Below are positions 9,093 to 17,668 of a stretch of 64,000 nt of DNA, piece after piece. Below the pieces are notes generated by a model. The model was not told where the DNA came from, did not search any database, and was given only the letters and a program-made list of their open reading frames with translations. Made by a program: the position numbers and the translations under genes. Positions within the stretch are counted from its first letter, which is position 1. Each line of letters begins with the position of its first letter. Source of the stretch: Sulfurimonas sp. (lineage in GTDB: Bacteria > Campylobacterota > Campylobacteria > Campylobacterales > Sulfurimonadaceae); assembly GCA_028687935.1 (NCBI GenBank), contig JAQTZE010000005.1:1-64000 (forward strand), in the 5' to 3' direction.

Positions 9093-10448
9093 ATGAAAAG
9101 ATTCAATGTAGTTTTTCTCACATCCAGCCTGCTTTGCAGCGCTCTTGTCGCAGCGGCTTTAGACAAACGCAGCAATGAGGACTCACTGATAGTCTACAAT
9201 AGCAATGTCGGTCTGGTGCATGAAAAAAGAGAGCTGAGTATCGTCACTGAGGAGCAGAGCATACTCTATGAAGGCATCGCAAACACTATAGATGTCGATT
9301 CCATCAACGTAGTGCTTCCCCAAGATATAGAGCTCAAAAGCCAACAATACCGATTTGACAAACTCACACAAAGTAAACTTCTCGAAGCACATATTGACAA
9401 GAGTGTGGAGGTACGTTTGCCGCGCGATGGACAAAGCTTTAAAATCATCGGCGGCACACTGCTCTCAAGCGAAGGAGCAAAATCTATCGTACGCGCCATG
9501 GATGGCAATATTATCACGGTAAACTCCGATGATGTTATCTTTCGCAATATCCCACAGGAGCTCATCACTAAAGCCTCACTTGTGTGGAATGTAGCTGTCA
9601 AAAAAGATGTCAATGCCCCAATGGAACTTGACTACCTCATCAATAATATCTCATGGCAGAGCAACTATATTCTCAACCTCTCTGAAGATAAAGCCTCACT
9701 TGATGGCTGGATAAGCATAGACAACCGCTCAGGTAAAGCCTATGAAGATGTAGACCTTTATGTGCTCGCCGGAGATATCAACCGAGCTAGACCTGCGCCG
9801 ATTCACTACAAAGAAACGCGAGCTCTTGCCTTTGGCGATGCTGCGCAAGTAACAGATCAGGCGCATGAAGGCTACCATTTTTACACTGTTCCTTTTAAAG
9901 TTTCACTTGCAAACAATGAAAAAACGCAGATAAAATTTATCACGCAAACGCAGCTCCCTATCCAGCGAAAACTCAGCGTCATACTCTCTGATCCACGCTA
10001 TTTTAATATAGAGCAAGAGCATGCTCTCTCGCAGTTCGTCACACTCTCCCCTCTTGATATCGCTCTACCAAAAGGAGTCGTACGCAGTTACTCCAAACTA
10101 GGAGCTACCAATATCCTCTTAGGTGAGAGCAATCTTGCACACACACCAAAAGAGACTCCAATAGAGCTTGAACTTGGAAAAAGTTTTGATCTCAAAGTCG
10201 TTGAGAGTATCATCTCAAGAGAGGATGACCAAGAGCATCTGCGAGCGAATATCAAATACAAAATCAAAAATAGCTCCAATGAGATGAAGAGAGTTGAACT
10301 TCTCATTCCATTTACAAAAGACAAAGATGCGACTGTGGAATCACAAGAAGCCTTCATTTTTACCAAAGGAAATCTTGTAACTTTTACCCTTGAAGTGGAT
10401 GCAATGAGTACAAAAGCAATAAGTGTTAATTTTATTTCAAATAAATAG
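9093..10448 (+). CDS. Secreted DUF4139 domain protein
   Basis: This 451-residue protein starts with a signal peptide (basic start, hydrophobic core, cleavage near Ala21-Ala22). The body is the DUF4139 region: the recognisable element is the LDYLINNISWQSNYIL stretch near residue 180, followed by beta-rich repeats. The family is uncharacterised and exported; some eukaryotic relatives are mucoidy-inhibitor-like. The ATG follows a strong GGAGAGAG site. It is divergent from the DUF819 gene and has no obvious operon partner. Confidence 0.8.
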   Translation: MKRFNVVFLTSSLLCSALVAAALDKRSNEDSLIVYNSNVGLVHEKRELSIVTEEQSILYEGIANTIDVDSINVVLPQDIELKSQQYRFDKLTQSKLLEAHIDKSVEVRLPRDGQSFKIIGGTLLSSEGAKSIVRAMDGNIITVNSDDVIFRNIPQELITKASLVWNVAVKKDVNAPMELDYLINNISWQSNYILNLSEDKASLDGWISIDNRSGKAYEDVDLYVLAGDINRARPAPIHYKETRALAFGDAAQVTDQAHEGYHFYTVPFKVSLANNEKTQIKFITQTQLPIQRKLSVILSDPRYFNIEQEHALSQFVTLSPLDIALPKGVVRSYSKLGATNILLGESNLAHTPKETPIELELGKSFDLKVVESIISREDDQEHLRANIKYKIKNSSNEMKRVELLIPFTKDKDATVESQEAFIFTKGNLVTFTLEVDAMSTKAISVNFISNK

Positions 10449-10479
10449 TTATTTTATATTTAATTAATCACAATTTGAA

Positions 10480-10485
10480 TATATT
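10480..10485 (+). promoter_or_regulatory. -10 element directly before the 10492 gene
   Basis: TATATT ends 6 bp before the ATG at 10492 and no ribosome-binding site intervenes. If functional, transcription would start at or next to the A of ATG. Confidence 0.4.
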
Positions 10486-10491
10486 TCATAC

Positions 10492-10872
10492 ATGAATATA
10501 TATAAACAAAGCAAGCAAAATGTTTTTAAAGTCCCGCTAAGTCCAGATGCACTCAGAGTTGCCCGTGCACTTTACTACAGCTATCTTTCTAAAGAAAAGA
10601 GAGCACATATAAATGTCAAGCTTCAAAATATTTTCAAACTCTTAAAAAGAGAAGATGATATTTACGCGATGGAGTATCTGCAAGAGCTTTTTGAAGAGTT
10701 AAATGAACCTCTAGAAATCCTCAATTTTCGATATGAAGGAAAAATGTATCCAAGAAGGTTTATCTTTTTCTTCAAATATGAGATAATACAAGACTCAATC
10801 ACTATCGATATCTCTCCTGAGTATATTTATGCTCATGACAACTATATGATGGATACTTTTTTAAAACAATAA
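10492..10872 (+). CDS. Uncharacterised 126-residue protein
   Basis: I do not recognise this protein. It is small, basic and mixed helix/strand, with no signal peptide, membrane segment or cysteine motif. The first ~75 residues look helical (LSPDALRVARALYYSYLS then a charged helix). The last ~45 alternate strand-like segments, FIFFFKYEII and ITIDISPEYIYAHD. That layout loosely recalls a winged-helix domain, but I cannot support a DNA-binding call. It lies 43 bp after the DUF4139 gene and 9 bp before an exonuclease gene. The start lacks a ribosome site and sits 6 bp after a -10-like hexamer. Confidence 0.65.
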   Translation: MNIYKQSKQNVFKVPLSPDALRVARALYYSYLSKEKRAHINVKLQNIFKLLKREDDIYAMEYLQELFEELNEPLEILNFRYEGKMYPRRFIFFFKYEIIQDSITIDISPEYIYAHDNYMMDTFLKQ

Positions 10873-10881
10873 AGGCAAGTT

Positions 10882-11625
10882 TTGGCAGCAAAATATATAA
10901 TCTTAGACACAGAAACAACAGGTACGCAAGAACTAGACAGAGTGATACAGCTCGGATATATGGTTCTTGGAGCAAAAGAGATAGAAGTCCACAATGAGTT
11001 TTTCAGCTCAGATGTACCTATTAGCATCCCCGCTATGGAAGTCCACGGCATTACACCTGCGATGCTAGCGGGCAAAGGTTCATGCGTAGAGAGCGAATCG
11101 TATAAAAGACTTTGCGCGCTCAATACTCCAGAGAACTACATCATTATTCATAATGCAAAGTTTGACCTTGATATGCTTGAAAAAGAGGGCTTTAAAACGC
11201 AGATGAAAGTTATCGATACCCTACGTGTAGCGAAGCATGTTTTTGCAGATGAAGATGCTCATAGACTTCAGTACTTTCGCTATAAAATGGAACTCTACAA
11301 AGAAGAGAAAAAAGAGGCAGATACCCTTGGAATCGAAGTAAAAGCTCACGATGCTATCGGTGATGTTTTAGTCTTAAAACTCTTTCTCTCCAAACTCAAA
11401 GAGGCAGTGATGCAAAGATTTCCAAGAGAAAATCCTGTCGAGAAGATGGTCGATCTGACCAATACACCTATTCTTGTAAGCATGTTCAAATTTGGAAAAC
11501 ATAAAGGCAAAACCCTTGAAGAAGTCGCAAGAAGTGACGCTGCATATCTTCGCTGGATGCTCTCTTCTATGGAAAACCTTGATGAGGATATGCGCTATTC
11601 TATCAACTATTATCTAGGAAGTTAA
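10882..11625 (+). CDS. DnaQ/ExoX-like 3'-5' exonuclease
   Basis: This 247-residue DEDD-type exonuclease shows ExoI at residues 8-13 (DTETTG), ExoII in the IIHNAKFDLDML stretch, and ExoIII with the His/Asp pair near AHDAIGDVLVLKLF. The last ~50 residues (FKFGKHKGKTLEEVA, then YLRWML) match the small domain found at the C-terminus of ExoX-like enzymes. It probably degrades single-stranded 3' ends in repair rather than proofreading within the replicative polymerase. The start is TTG at 10882 with an AAGG site upstream. The gene ends inside a symmetric motif pair that probably terminates transcription. Confidence 0.85.
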   Translation: MAAKYIILDTETTGTQELDRVIQLGYMVLGAKEIEVHNEFFSSDVPISIPAMEVHGITPAMLAGKGSCVESESYKRLCALNTPENYIIIHNAKFDLDMLEKEGFKTQMKVIDTLRVAKHVFADEDAHRLQYFRYKMELYKEEKKEADTLGIEVKAHDAIGDVLVLKLFLSKLKEAVMQRFPRENPVEKMVDLTNTPILVSMFKFGKHKGKTLEEVARSDAAYLRWMLSSMENLDEDMRYSINYYLGS

Positions 11626-11645
11626 ACGCATAAAGGCTGCGTTTA
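11623..11645. terminator. Bidirectional terminator built from an inverted AAACGCA pair
   Basis: TAAACGCA and TGCGTTTA form an 8-bp stem with a 7-nt loop, exactly between the stop of the exonuclease gene and the end of the convergent DsrE-like gene. Both arms are copies of the dispersed heptamer described in the findings. Confidence 0.7.
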
Positions 11646-12053
11646 CTCCACATCTATCAAGGCGTAACCTCTAGATTGCCACTCAATAAGAGCCGCTGTT
11701 TTGTTAAACGCAAGCTTGACAAAAGGAAACATCGCATCTGCGGGGATCTTCCTTTTAGCCATTCCAACACTACAGACTTCAAACTTAGCGCCACTTTTTT
11801 CAAGTGATTCTAAAGCTTCTCTATCCTTTGTATTCTCTTTTTTAAAAAATCCATAAGAACCCCCAGATATTACCACTGCAACAACTAAGGTATCGCCTTG
11901 GGATGCGTAATATTTTTTAAGATTAGGGATTCCTTGGAGTATTGCAGCTTCAAAATTCTTCTCTTTATCTGTTGTCAAATTGTAAAGAACTCTATACTCT
12001 TTTGCATCAAGAGAGGAGAGTAGGAGTAAAACTAAAAGCGTTGTTTTGAACAT
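11643..12053 (-). CDS. Periplasmic DsrE/DsrF-like protein
   Basis: This 136-residue protein has an N-terminal signal peptide (cleavage after about residue 17) and a single DsrE-fold domain: a VLYNLTTDK start, an ILQGIPNLKKYY helix, and a single Cys in FEVCSVGMA at the family's conserved position. DsrE-like proteins often bind or relay sulfur, and exported versions are common in sulfur oxidisers. It is the last gene of the OmpA/CHASE2/FecR operon, 11 bp after the FecR gene. Its role there is unknown. Confidence 0.75.
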   Translation of the reverse strand: MFKTTLLVLLLLSSLDAKEYRVLYNLTTDKEKNFEAAILQGIPNLKKYYASQGDTLVVAVVISGGSYGFFKKENTKDREALESLEKSGAKFEVCSVGMAKRKIPADAMFPFVKLAFNKTAALIEWQSRGYALIDVE

Positions 12054-12064
12054 TGTATCTCCTT

Positions 12065-12484
12065 TTAAAGTACTTTTGCCACGAATTTTGTTCCGCGTAT
12101 ACCGATAGTTGCTTCTGGAGTTTTAAAGATAAAATTCTCAGGTGCGAGCTCTCCGATTTTACCAGATTCAAACGAAGCCGTCCCTTTTTCAAGTTTGACT
12201 TGAAAGTCATACTCTTTTTTTGCAGGAGAAAAAACATATTTCTCTAAAACAAATATGCTATTTGAACCCAATATAACGACGGAGTTATCTTTAAAGATCA
12301 GCGTCACACTGCTATTGTCTTTTGTAGCAATAAGCATCTCATCGCTAAGCCATCCACCAGGGCTTACTGTAAAAGCATCGTTGTTTAGAGTTGCCGAAAC
12401 CTCCCCGCTCACATCTTTGACAAACGCAATGTCTTTCGCGTAGATTGAAACAATCATACTCACCAATAAAACTATATATTTCAT
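12065..12484 (-). CDS. FecR-domain periplasmic protein
   Basis: This 139-residue protein has a signal peptide of about 16 residues, followed by a compact FecR domain: VSGEVSATLNN, then GWLSDEMLIATKDNSSVTLIFKDNSVVILGSNS, ending in the typical TPEATIGIRGTKFVA. No sigma-regulator cytoplasmic domain is present. Soluble FecR proteins are regularly encoded next to CHASE2-containing signalling proteins, and here the start overlaps the CHASE2 gene by 4 bp. I infer that it acts in the periplasm as a partner or ligand carrier for the CHASE2 sensor. Confidence 0.85.
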   Translation of the reverse strand: MKYIVLLVSMIVSIYAKDIAFVKDVSGEVSATLNNDAFTVSPGGWLSDEMLIATKDNSSVTLIFKDNSVVILGSNSIFVLEKYVFSPAKKEYDFQVKLEKGTASFESGKIGELAPENFIFKTPEATIGIRGTKFVAKVL

Positions 12485-14439
12485 CTTCTCTCCTTTTTTG
12501 AATCTAAATCACTTGTATCCCTATATGTTTCAGCGATCTCTTGAAATTTGTCTTTAATCTCCATAAACGCATCCACTAGAACTGGGTCAAAATGCGTACC
12601 TCTCCCCTCAAGAATAATATGCTCACTTCTATCAAAGGCAAATGCCTCTTTGTAGACACGCTTACTCACCAAAGCATCATAAACATCAGCCAAAGCCATA
12701 CAACGGCTCTCAATAGGTATCGCATCGCCTTTAAGCCCCTCTGGATATCCTGAGCCATCCCATTTCTCATGATGATAATGTGCAATATTTTTAGCCATAG
12801 TAAAAAAATCATTGAGGCGATAACCCGCAATAGCATTATTGATAATATGCCCACCTGATTCAGCATGAGATTTCATCACTTCATACTCAAGTGCACTCAG
12901 ATGCCCCTCTTTTTTCAAGATAGCATCGGGTATGCCAACTTTACCGATATCATGCAAAGGAGCCGTGTAAGACATCATCCTGATTTTCTCTGGAGAGAGT
13001 TTATCTCTATAGATCCCTTTTACGTAGAGATGTTCACCCAAGAGTTGAATATACTTCTTTGTACGGATGATATGTGCGCCCGTTTCAAAATCATGCACCT
13101 CGGCTACATGCACCATACTATCGAGCAGAGCTACGTGTGAGCGATTGAGCTCTTCACTAAAGACTTTTCTTTCGTGTGTATCGATAAAGATAAAGATGAT
13201 ACTTATCAAAAAGAAATGGATTACAAAAGGTATTAAAAAATATCCAATCGATGTATACACCCCATAATAAAGGCTTATAAGATCAACACTTAGGGCTGAG
13301 ATGATAGCTACTACAAACAAGCCTATAATAATATTGTTTGCTTTTTTGATTAAGAGGATAAAGAGCAATATACTCAGGAGCATAGAGAGTAAAACATTAC
13401 TATTTTTGAAATATTCAGGCTGAATTGCCAAGTCATCATTCATAATATTATCGATTATAGTCGCTTGGACTTTGACTCCGGCAATATTTTTTCCATTTGC
13501 AATCGTCACACTATCATGCAGTGCTGTGGCAGAAGAGCCAATAATCACTATCTTTCCACGCAACTCTGAAGGTGAGATACTTTTACTCAGCACGTCTACT
13601 GCAGATACTTTCTTATACCAGCTATCTTTATAGTAGTTGAGTAGAACTTTGGTATCTTTACTTAATGCAATTTCATGGTCCATAAGTTTGAGTTTATGCT
13701 CTTTGAGAATTTCAAGATTTGGATTTATACTCAGCAGAGTCGCTAGAGCTAAAGATGGGAGATAAAGATCTTGATACTTGCGAAGCAGAGGAACGCGTCT
13801 TAAAATACCATCTTCATCTATAGTAGTATTAATAAATCCATACGATGCTCTATCATTTGCCAGTGTATTTGTATTTGAGAGAATATAAGGAGCAGACTCT
13901 ACATCAAAGGTATCCAAATTTAGACCCAATCCTTTAGGTGTAAAAGATTCATTTTGATAAAGATTATTCTGGCTGAGATAGAGACTCAAAACGCTTTTGG
14001 ATCGTTCTAAAGCATCTGCCAAAATAGCATCATTATCATTTAAGCTACTTGGCAAACCTGCGAAATTTGCATCTATATCAAAAAATTGTTTGTAAAAGTT
14101 TACGATTTCTTTTGGTGATGTTCGATCTTTTTCAGGAAAAATAATATCCAAAGAGATTGTGCTAGGATGATAACTACTTGCAGCATCAATAAGTTTAGCT
14201 AAAATCAAACGCGGCCAAGGCCACTGACCAATTGCGTTTAGACTCTTCTCATCTATATCTATAATCACTACATTGGAGACGGCCTTGGACTCTTGTTTAA
14301 AATCATCCACCACTGATTTGCTAATATCATAGATTTTATAATCAAGGATGTTGGTAATCCTACTTTGAGAAAGTGCAAAATGAGAAAGAGCAATAAAGAT
14401 AACAATACTAAGATAGCTAACAAAAGTTTTTATTTTCAT
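12481..14439 (-). CDS. CHASE2 - HD-GYP transmembrane phosphodiesterase
   Basis: This 652-residue inner-membrane sensor has an N-terminal helix and then a periplasmic CHASE2 domain (about 40-340; VVIIDIDEKSLNAIGQWPWPR is diagnostic). Three helices follow near 350-420. The cytoplasmic HD-GYP domain has HDIGKVGIPD and HHEKWDGSGYPEG, so the metal and GYP residues are intact and cyclic-di-GMP hydrolysis is expected. CHASE2 is more often fused to adenylate or diguanylate cyclases. The gene overlaps ompA-like and FecR genes by 4 bp on either side, arguing for a co-translated envelope-sensing unit. Confidence 0.9.
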   Translation of the reverse strand: MKIKTFVSYLSIVIFIALSHFALSQSRITNILDYKIYDISKSVVDDFKQESKAVSNVVIIDIDEKSLNAIGQWPWPRLILAKLIDAASSYHPSTISLDIIFPEKDRTSPKEIVNFYKQFFDIDANFAGLPSSLNDNDAILADALERSKSVLSLYLSQNNLYQNESFTPKGLGLNLDTFDVESAPYILSNTNTLANDRASYGFINTTIDEDGILRRVPLLRKYQDLYLPSLALATLLSINPNLEILKEHKLKLMDHEIALSKDTKVLLNYYKDSWYKKVSAVDVLSKSISPSELRGKIVIIGSSATALHDSVTIANGKNIAGVKVQATIIDNIMNDDLAIQPEYFKNSNVLLSMLLSILLFILLIKKANNIIIGLFVVAIISALSVDLISLYYGVYTSIGYFLIPFVIHFFLISIIFIFIDTHERKVFSEELNRSHVALLDSMVHVAEVHDFETGAHIIRTKKYIQLLGEHLYVKGIYRDKLSPEKIRMMSYTAPLHDIGKVGIPDAILKKEGHLSALEYEVMKSHAESGGHIINNAIAGYRLNDFFTMAKNIAHYHHEKWDGSGYPEGLKGDAIPIESRCMALADVYDALVSKRVYKEAFAFDRSEHIILEGRGTHFDPVLVDAFMEIKDKFQEIAETYRDTSDLDSKKERR

Positions 14440-15515
14440 CGAATTAGTATTTCTACCCTACGGTTTAACACTTGTTTTTCTTCATCTTGCGTTTTGATTG
14501 CCAAATTATATTCACCATAAGATTCCGCGCTTAGGTAAAGATATTTTGCTCCACTCTCTTTGATTTTCCGTGCTATTACTGCTGCTCTCTCTTCTCCTCT
14601 TTTTTCATTAAAAGAATCACTGCCAATTGTATCTGTATGTCCTATGACACTTACAAATGCGTTTTTACTCTTTTGTATCGCTTCAATTACTTTTGGCAGC
14701 ACTAGATCTTCAGACTCTTTTGAGAGTTTTAGTGCATCAAAATAAAGAGTAAAACGCGTGGCTTTTTGGTTTGGATTTGATATAACTTCACCAAAAAGTG
14801 CTTTTATCTCTGCTTCTGGCATATTACTCAAAACCTCTACTGGCGTCTGAGCCGATTCAAGCAACACATAATCCTTTGGTGCAGCAACAATCGTCTCGTT
14901 GCGTTTTGTAGCAACAACGATTGCATTATGTTCCTTGTAATGATCTGTGAGCATAACAATAGTATGGATTGTACATCCATCACTCCCTACTTTTGTACCC
15001 AGTGGTGTTTTAGGGCAACGGTCTTGAGCATTACTCACTCCATCCCCATCAATATCTTTGTTTTGGCTCACATAGAGTGTAACCATAACACGATTTGAGA
15101 GCGCACGACTTGAGGATGTCTCATCACTAAATAGCGGAGCATCATCCGCTTGATAGCTAAGAAATGTCAGATTTGCGTCCACTCCCTGCGCATGCATGGT
15201 ATCTTCTACGTCCTCTGCAAAATTTTTACTTTGTTCCAAAGCGCTGTTTCTATCATCATTTTTTTGGGGCGCAGCGTGTCCAATGATTGAGACAAAAATC
15301 TCCTCTTTAGCACTTTGATGCATTTTAATTTTGGATACAATGCTTTGGAGTGCTTGTGAAGCGTCCTCTTCTATGGAGCCATTTTTATACGAGAGTCTAT
15401 CAAAACGGATAATCTCAGAGAAATCTCCCTGCATAAAAAAATCTTTTTTATCTACTTCTGCTGATATTACCAGAAGCGGTATAAAGAATAAAGTAAATAA
15501 AAATTTTGCGAACAT
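14436..15515 (-). CDS. OmpA-family protein with two OmpA-like domains
   Basis: This 359-residue exported protein has a signal peptide of about 19 residues. The first half (about 30-175) resembles a degenerate OmpA-like peptidoglycan-binding domain (VSIIGHAAP, then SRALSNRVMVTLYV). A thrombospondin-type-3 calcium repeat follows (DGDGVSNAQDRCP near 175-195). A canonical OmpA domain closes the protein (VSVIGHTDTIGS, then VLNRRVEILIR). It is the first gene of the four-gene operon and would let the system contact peptidoglycan. Confidence 0.85.
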   Translation of the reverse strand: MFAKFLFTLFFIPLLVISAEVDKKDFFMQGDFSEIIRFDRLSYKNGSIEEDASQALQSIVSKIKMHQSAKEEIFVSIIGHAAPQKNDDRNSALEQSKNFAEDVEDTMHAQGVDANLTFLSYQADDAPLFSDETSSSRALSNRVMVTLYVSQNKDIDGDGVSNAQDRCPKTPLGTKVGSDGCTIHTIVMLTDHYKEHNAIVVATKRNETIVAAPKDYVLLESAQTPVEVLSNMPEAEIKALFGEVISNPNQKATRFTLYFDALKLSKESEDLVLPKVIEAIQKSKNAFVSVIGHTDTIGSDSFNEKRGEERAAVIARKIKESGAKYLYLSAESYGEYNLAIKTQDEEKQVLNRRVEILIR

Positions 15516-15610
15516 AAGAACCTCCGAAGAATCAGGACTACGATAGTGTTAAAATATTATATAAAATTTAAAACGTCATGCATTCTAGCATTGAAATCTA
15601 TAATTGAACT

Positions 15611-16981
15611 TTAATAAGAAAAAAGTACAAAAAGAACCAAGGCTATCAAACCACTAATAAGCGCATAAGGAAGCTGCGTTTTGACATGCTCAATAACTTC
15701 ACACTCTGCCGCCATTGAAGAGATAATAGTGGTATCAGAAATAGGTGAGCAGTGATCACCAAAAACACCTCCAGAAATGACCGCACCTATGCAAAGTGCA
15801 ACATTGGCGTCCATTCCCACAGCCATAGGTACCGCCACTGGAATCATGATACTAAAAGTGCCCCAACTCGTCCCAGTCGAAAAAGAGATCAGTGAACTGA
15901 GTAAAAAAATCATCCCCGCAAGTAGATACACACTCATAGTTTCACTTGCTAAAGATGCAAGATACTGACCTGTTTTGAGCTGACTTGTCACCTCTCCTAT
16001 AGAAAACGCAAAGAGTAGTATCATCGCAATAGGAAAGAGTTTCTTCGCCCCCACAAAAGAAGTTTTTCCCCACTCTTGTATACTCATATTTTTACTGAGT
16101 GTGTAGAAAAAGAACATAAACGCAAGTGTTGCAAGCATTGTATAGAAGATAGAACTTGAACCGCTCCCCTTGAGCATATCCCCATCTCCAGTGATATATA
16201 AAAAAACAAATACAAAAAAGACCATCAGCACAATAGGTAAAAGCATAAAAAAGCTGCTTGCGTTTTTCTCACTTGCATTAATGCCAAGAGGTGAAGGGGT
16301 ATATTTTGCATGTTTCATAGGCCCGATATCTATCTTGAACCATACAAATAAAAATGTAACAAGCAGAGCACTCATGGCATAAAAGTTGTACAAAAGCGCG
16401 TCAATGAGCAGAGTAATACTCTCTTGCTCTATCATCCCCTCAGAGATCTGCGTGGTGATAAGGCCAAGCAAAAGAGCGCCCCAGCCATTGAGCGCAATAA
16501 GAGAACTAATAGGCGCAGAGGTAGAATCACATACAAACGCAAGCTTTGCTTGAGGTATCTTGTATTTGTGGCAAAAAGGTTTTCCTACAGCTCCGCTTAT
16601 AAGTGAAGTTATCGAAGACTCAATAAAGATGACGACTCCGACTATATAACTTAATAAAAGTGCGCCTCGTTCAGACTTTACAAATCCTTTTTTTTCCTGC
16701 ATATACTCAATAAAACCTCTTATACCTCCACTCGCTTCCATCAGCGCCATAATACTGCCGACTAAAATAGCAAAGCCAAGTGTTTTGAGTATCCATGATT
16801 CTGTTAAAAGAGAGAGAAAAAGAAGATAAAGACCTTGTGTAGTCTCCACAAGAGAGAAATCATTTAAGATAAAAATCCCAAATAAAGTACCACCAAAAAG
16901 AGAAAAGAGAACATTTCGAGTAATGAGTGCTAAAACGATAGCAAATAGGGGCGGGATAAGTGAGAGGGGCGAGAGTTCTAT
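15611..16981 (-). CDS. NhaC-type Na+/H+ antiporter
   Basis: This is an inner-membrane carrier of the NhaC family (LISGAVGKPFCHKYK, SFSTGTSWGTFSIM, SGGVFGDHCSPISDTT). The first conventional start is GTG at 16849, giving 412 residues. The same frame continues upstream with clearly family-like protein (LSPLSLIPPLFAIVLAL, then LFSLFGGTLFGIFIL) for about 44 more codons. No ATG, GTG or TTG occurs before the next upstream in-frame stop. An ATA codon at 16979-16981 sits 6 nt after an AAGG site, so I extend the gene to it; translation start remains unproven. It lies just after the GNAT gene on the same strand. Confidence 0.8.
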   Translation of the reverse strand: MELSPLSLIPPLFAIVLALITRNVLFSLFGGTLFGIFILNDFSLVETTQGLYLLFLSLLTESWILKTLGFAILVGSIMALMEASGGIRGFIEYMQEKKGFVKSERGALLLSYIVGVVIFIESSITSLISGAVGKPFCHKYKIPQAKLAFVCDSTSAPISSLIALNGWGALLLGLITTQISEGMIEQESITLLIDALLYNFYAMSALLVTFLFVWFKIDIGPMKHAKYTPSPLGINASEKNASSFFMLLPIVLMVFFVFVFLYITGDGDMLKGSGSSSIFYTMLATLAFMFFFYTLSKNMSIQEWGKTSFVGAKKLFPIAMILLFAFSIGEVTSQLKTGQYLASLASETMSVYLLAGMIFLLSSLISFSTGTSWGTFSIMIPVAVPMAVGMDANVALCIGAVISGGVFGDHCSPISDTTIISSMAAECEVIEHVKTQLPYALISGLIALVLFVLFSY

Positions 16982-16989
16982 GAAAAGCC

Positions 16990-17613
16990 TTAAAACTCTA
17001 TAGCAAGAAGAACAAGACCTGCTCTTCCAAATTTTTCTTTGTAAAGTTCACACTCTTGTTCCTTGACTTTTACAAAGCCAAGTTTTCTGTAAAACAGAAG
17101 TGTCTCCAAAGAGCCTATCTCAACGATAGTCTGAGCGATACGATAGCCTTTGAGTCTTGCAGTAAGAAGACTTTTTTGTGTCAGTGCTTTTAAAACACCC
17201 ATGTCCACAAAACCTTCGAGCTCTTCCATGTAGTCAAACATCAGTGTTCTGTTGTTGAGTTCAAAATCACACTCATAAAGAACTTCCAAGCGTTCATTGA
17301 CACCGCTATCACAACCAATTTCCATCAGCGCGTCCACAAAAACTTGTTTTGTAGATATACGTGGCTCATAACTGCATAAAGAACCAACAAGCTTTCCATC
17401 TGATTCTGCAACTAAAAAATTACTGTAATGGCAATGATTTTTTGCATTAGTTTTAGTCAATTTTTCTATATTTTCTAAAAGTACTTTTGTATCATTTGTG
17501 AGAAAAATCAAATTGAAAATACACTCAACTTTTTCAGCTCTTGAACTTTGTAATATCATTTGTGCTAAAAACGCAGAGTCGTTCTCAGTTGCTTTTCGTA
17601 TAGTAATCGCCAT
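16990..17613 (-). CDS. GNAT family N-acetyltransferase
   Basis: This 207-residue cytoplasmic protein has a GNAT fold: an ITIRKATENDSAFLAQMI start, a VAESDGKLVGSLCSYEP beta-turn, a VLKALTQKSLLTARLKGYRIAQTIVEIGS region in place of the classical acetyl-CoA loop, and the terminal FYRKLGFVKVKE. Substrate is not predictable. Its stop overlaps the likely ribosome site of the NhaC-type gene, so the two may be translationally coupled. Confidence 0.75.
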   Translation of the reverse strand: MAITIRKATENDSAFLAQMILQSSRAEKVECIFNLIFLTNDTKVLLENIEKLTKTNAKNHCHYSNFLVAESDGKLVGSLCSYEPRISTKQVFVDALMEIGCDSGVNERLEVLYECDFELNNRTLMFDYMEELEGFVDMGVLKALTQKSLLTARLKGYRIAQTIVEIGSLETLLFYRKLGFVKVKEQECELYKEKFGRAGLVLLAIEF

Positions 17614-17668
17614 AACCTAATCCATAAATATTAATCTGTTTCATATATTGGTAATAGTACCATACTTT

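Noticed and set aside
10492-10872. Plasmid replication initiator (Rep_3-like) call for the small unknown protein
   Set aside because: Only the helix/strand order is similar; there are no signature residues, iterons or plasmid genes nearby.
16985-17010. Programmed -1 frameshift joining the GNAT and NhaC-type genes
   Set aside because: The frames are related by -1, but no slippery heptamer is present before the GNAT stop, and a fusion of these families would make no functional sense.
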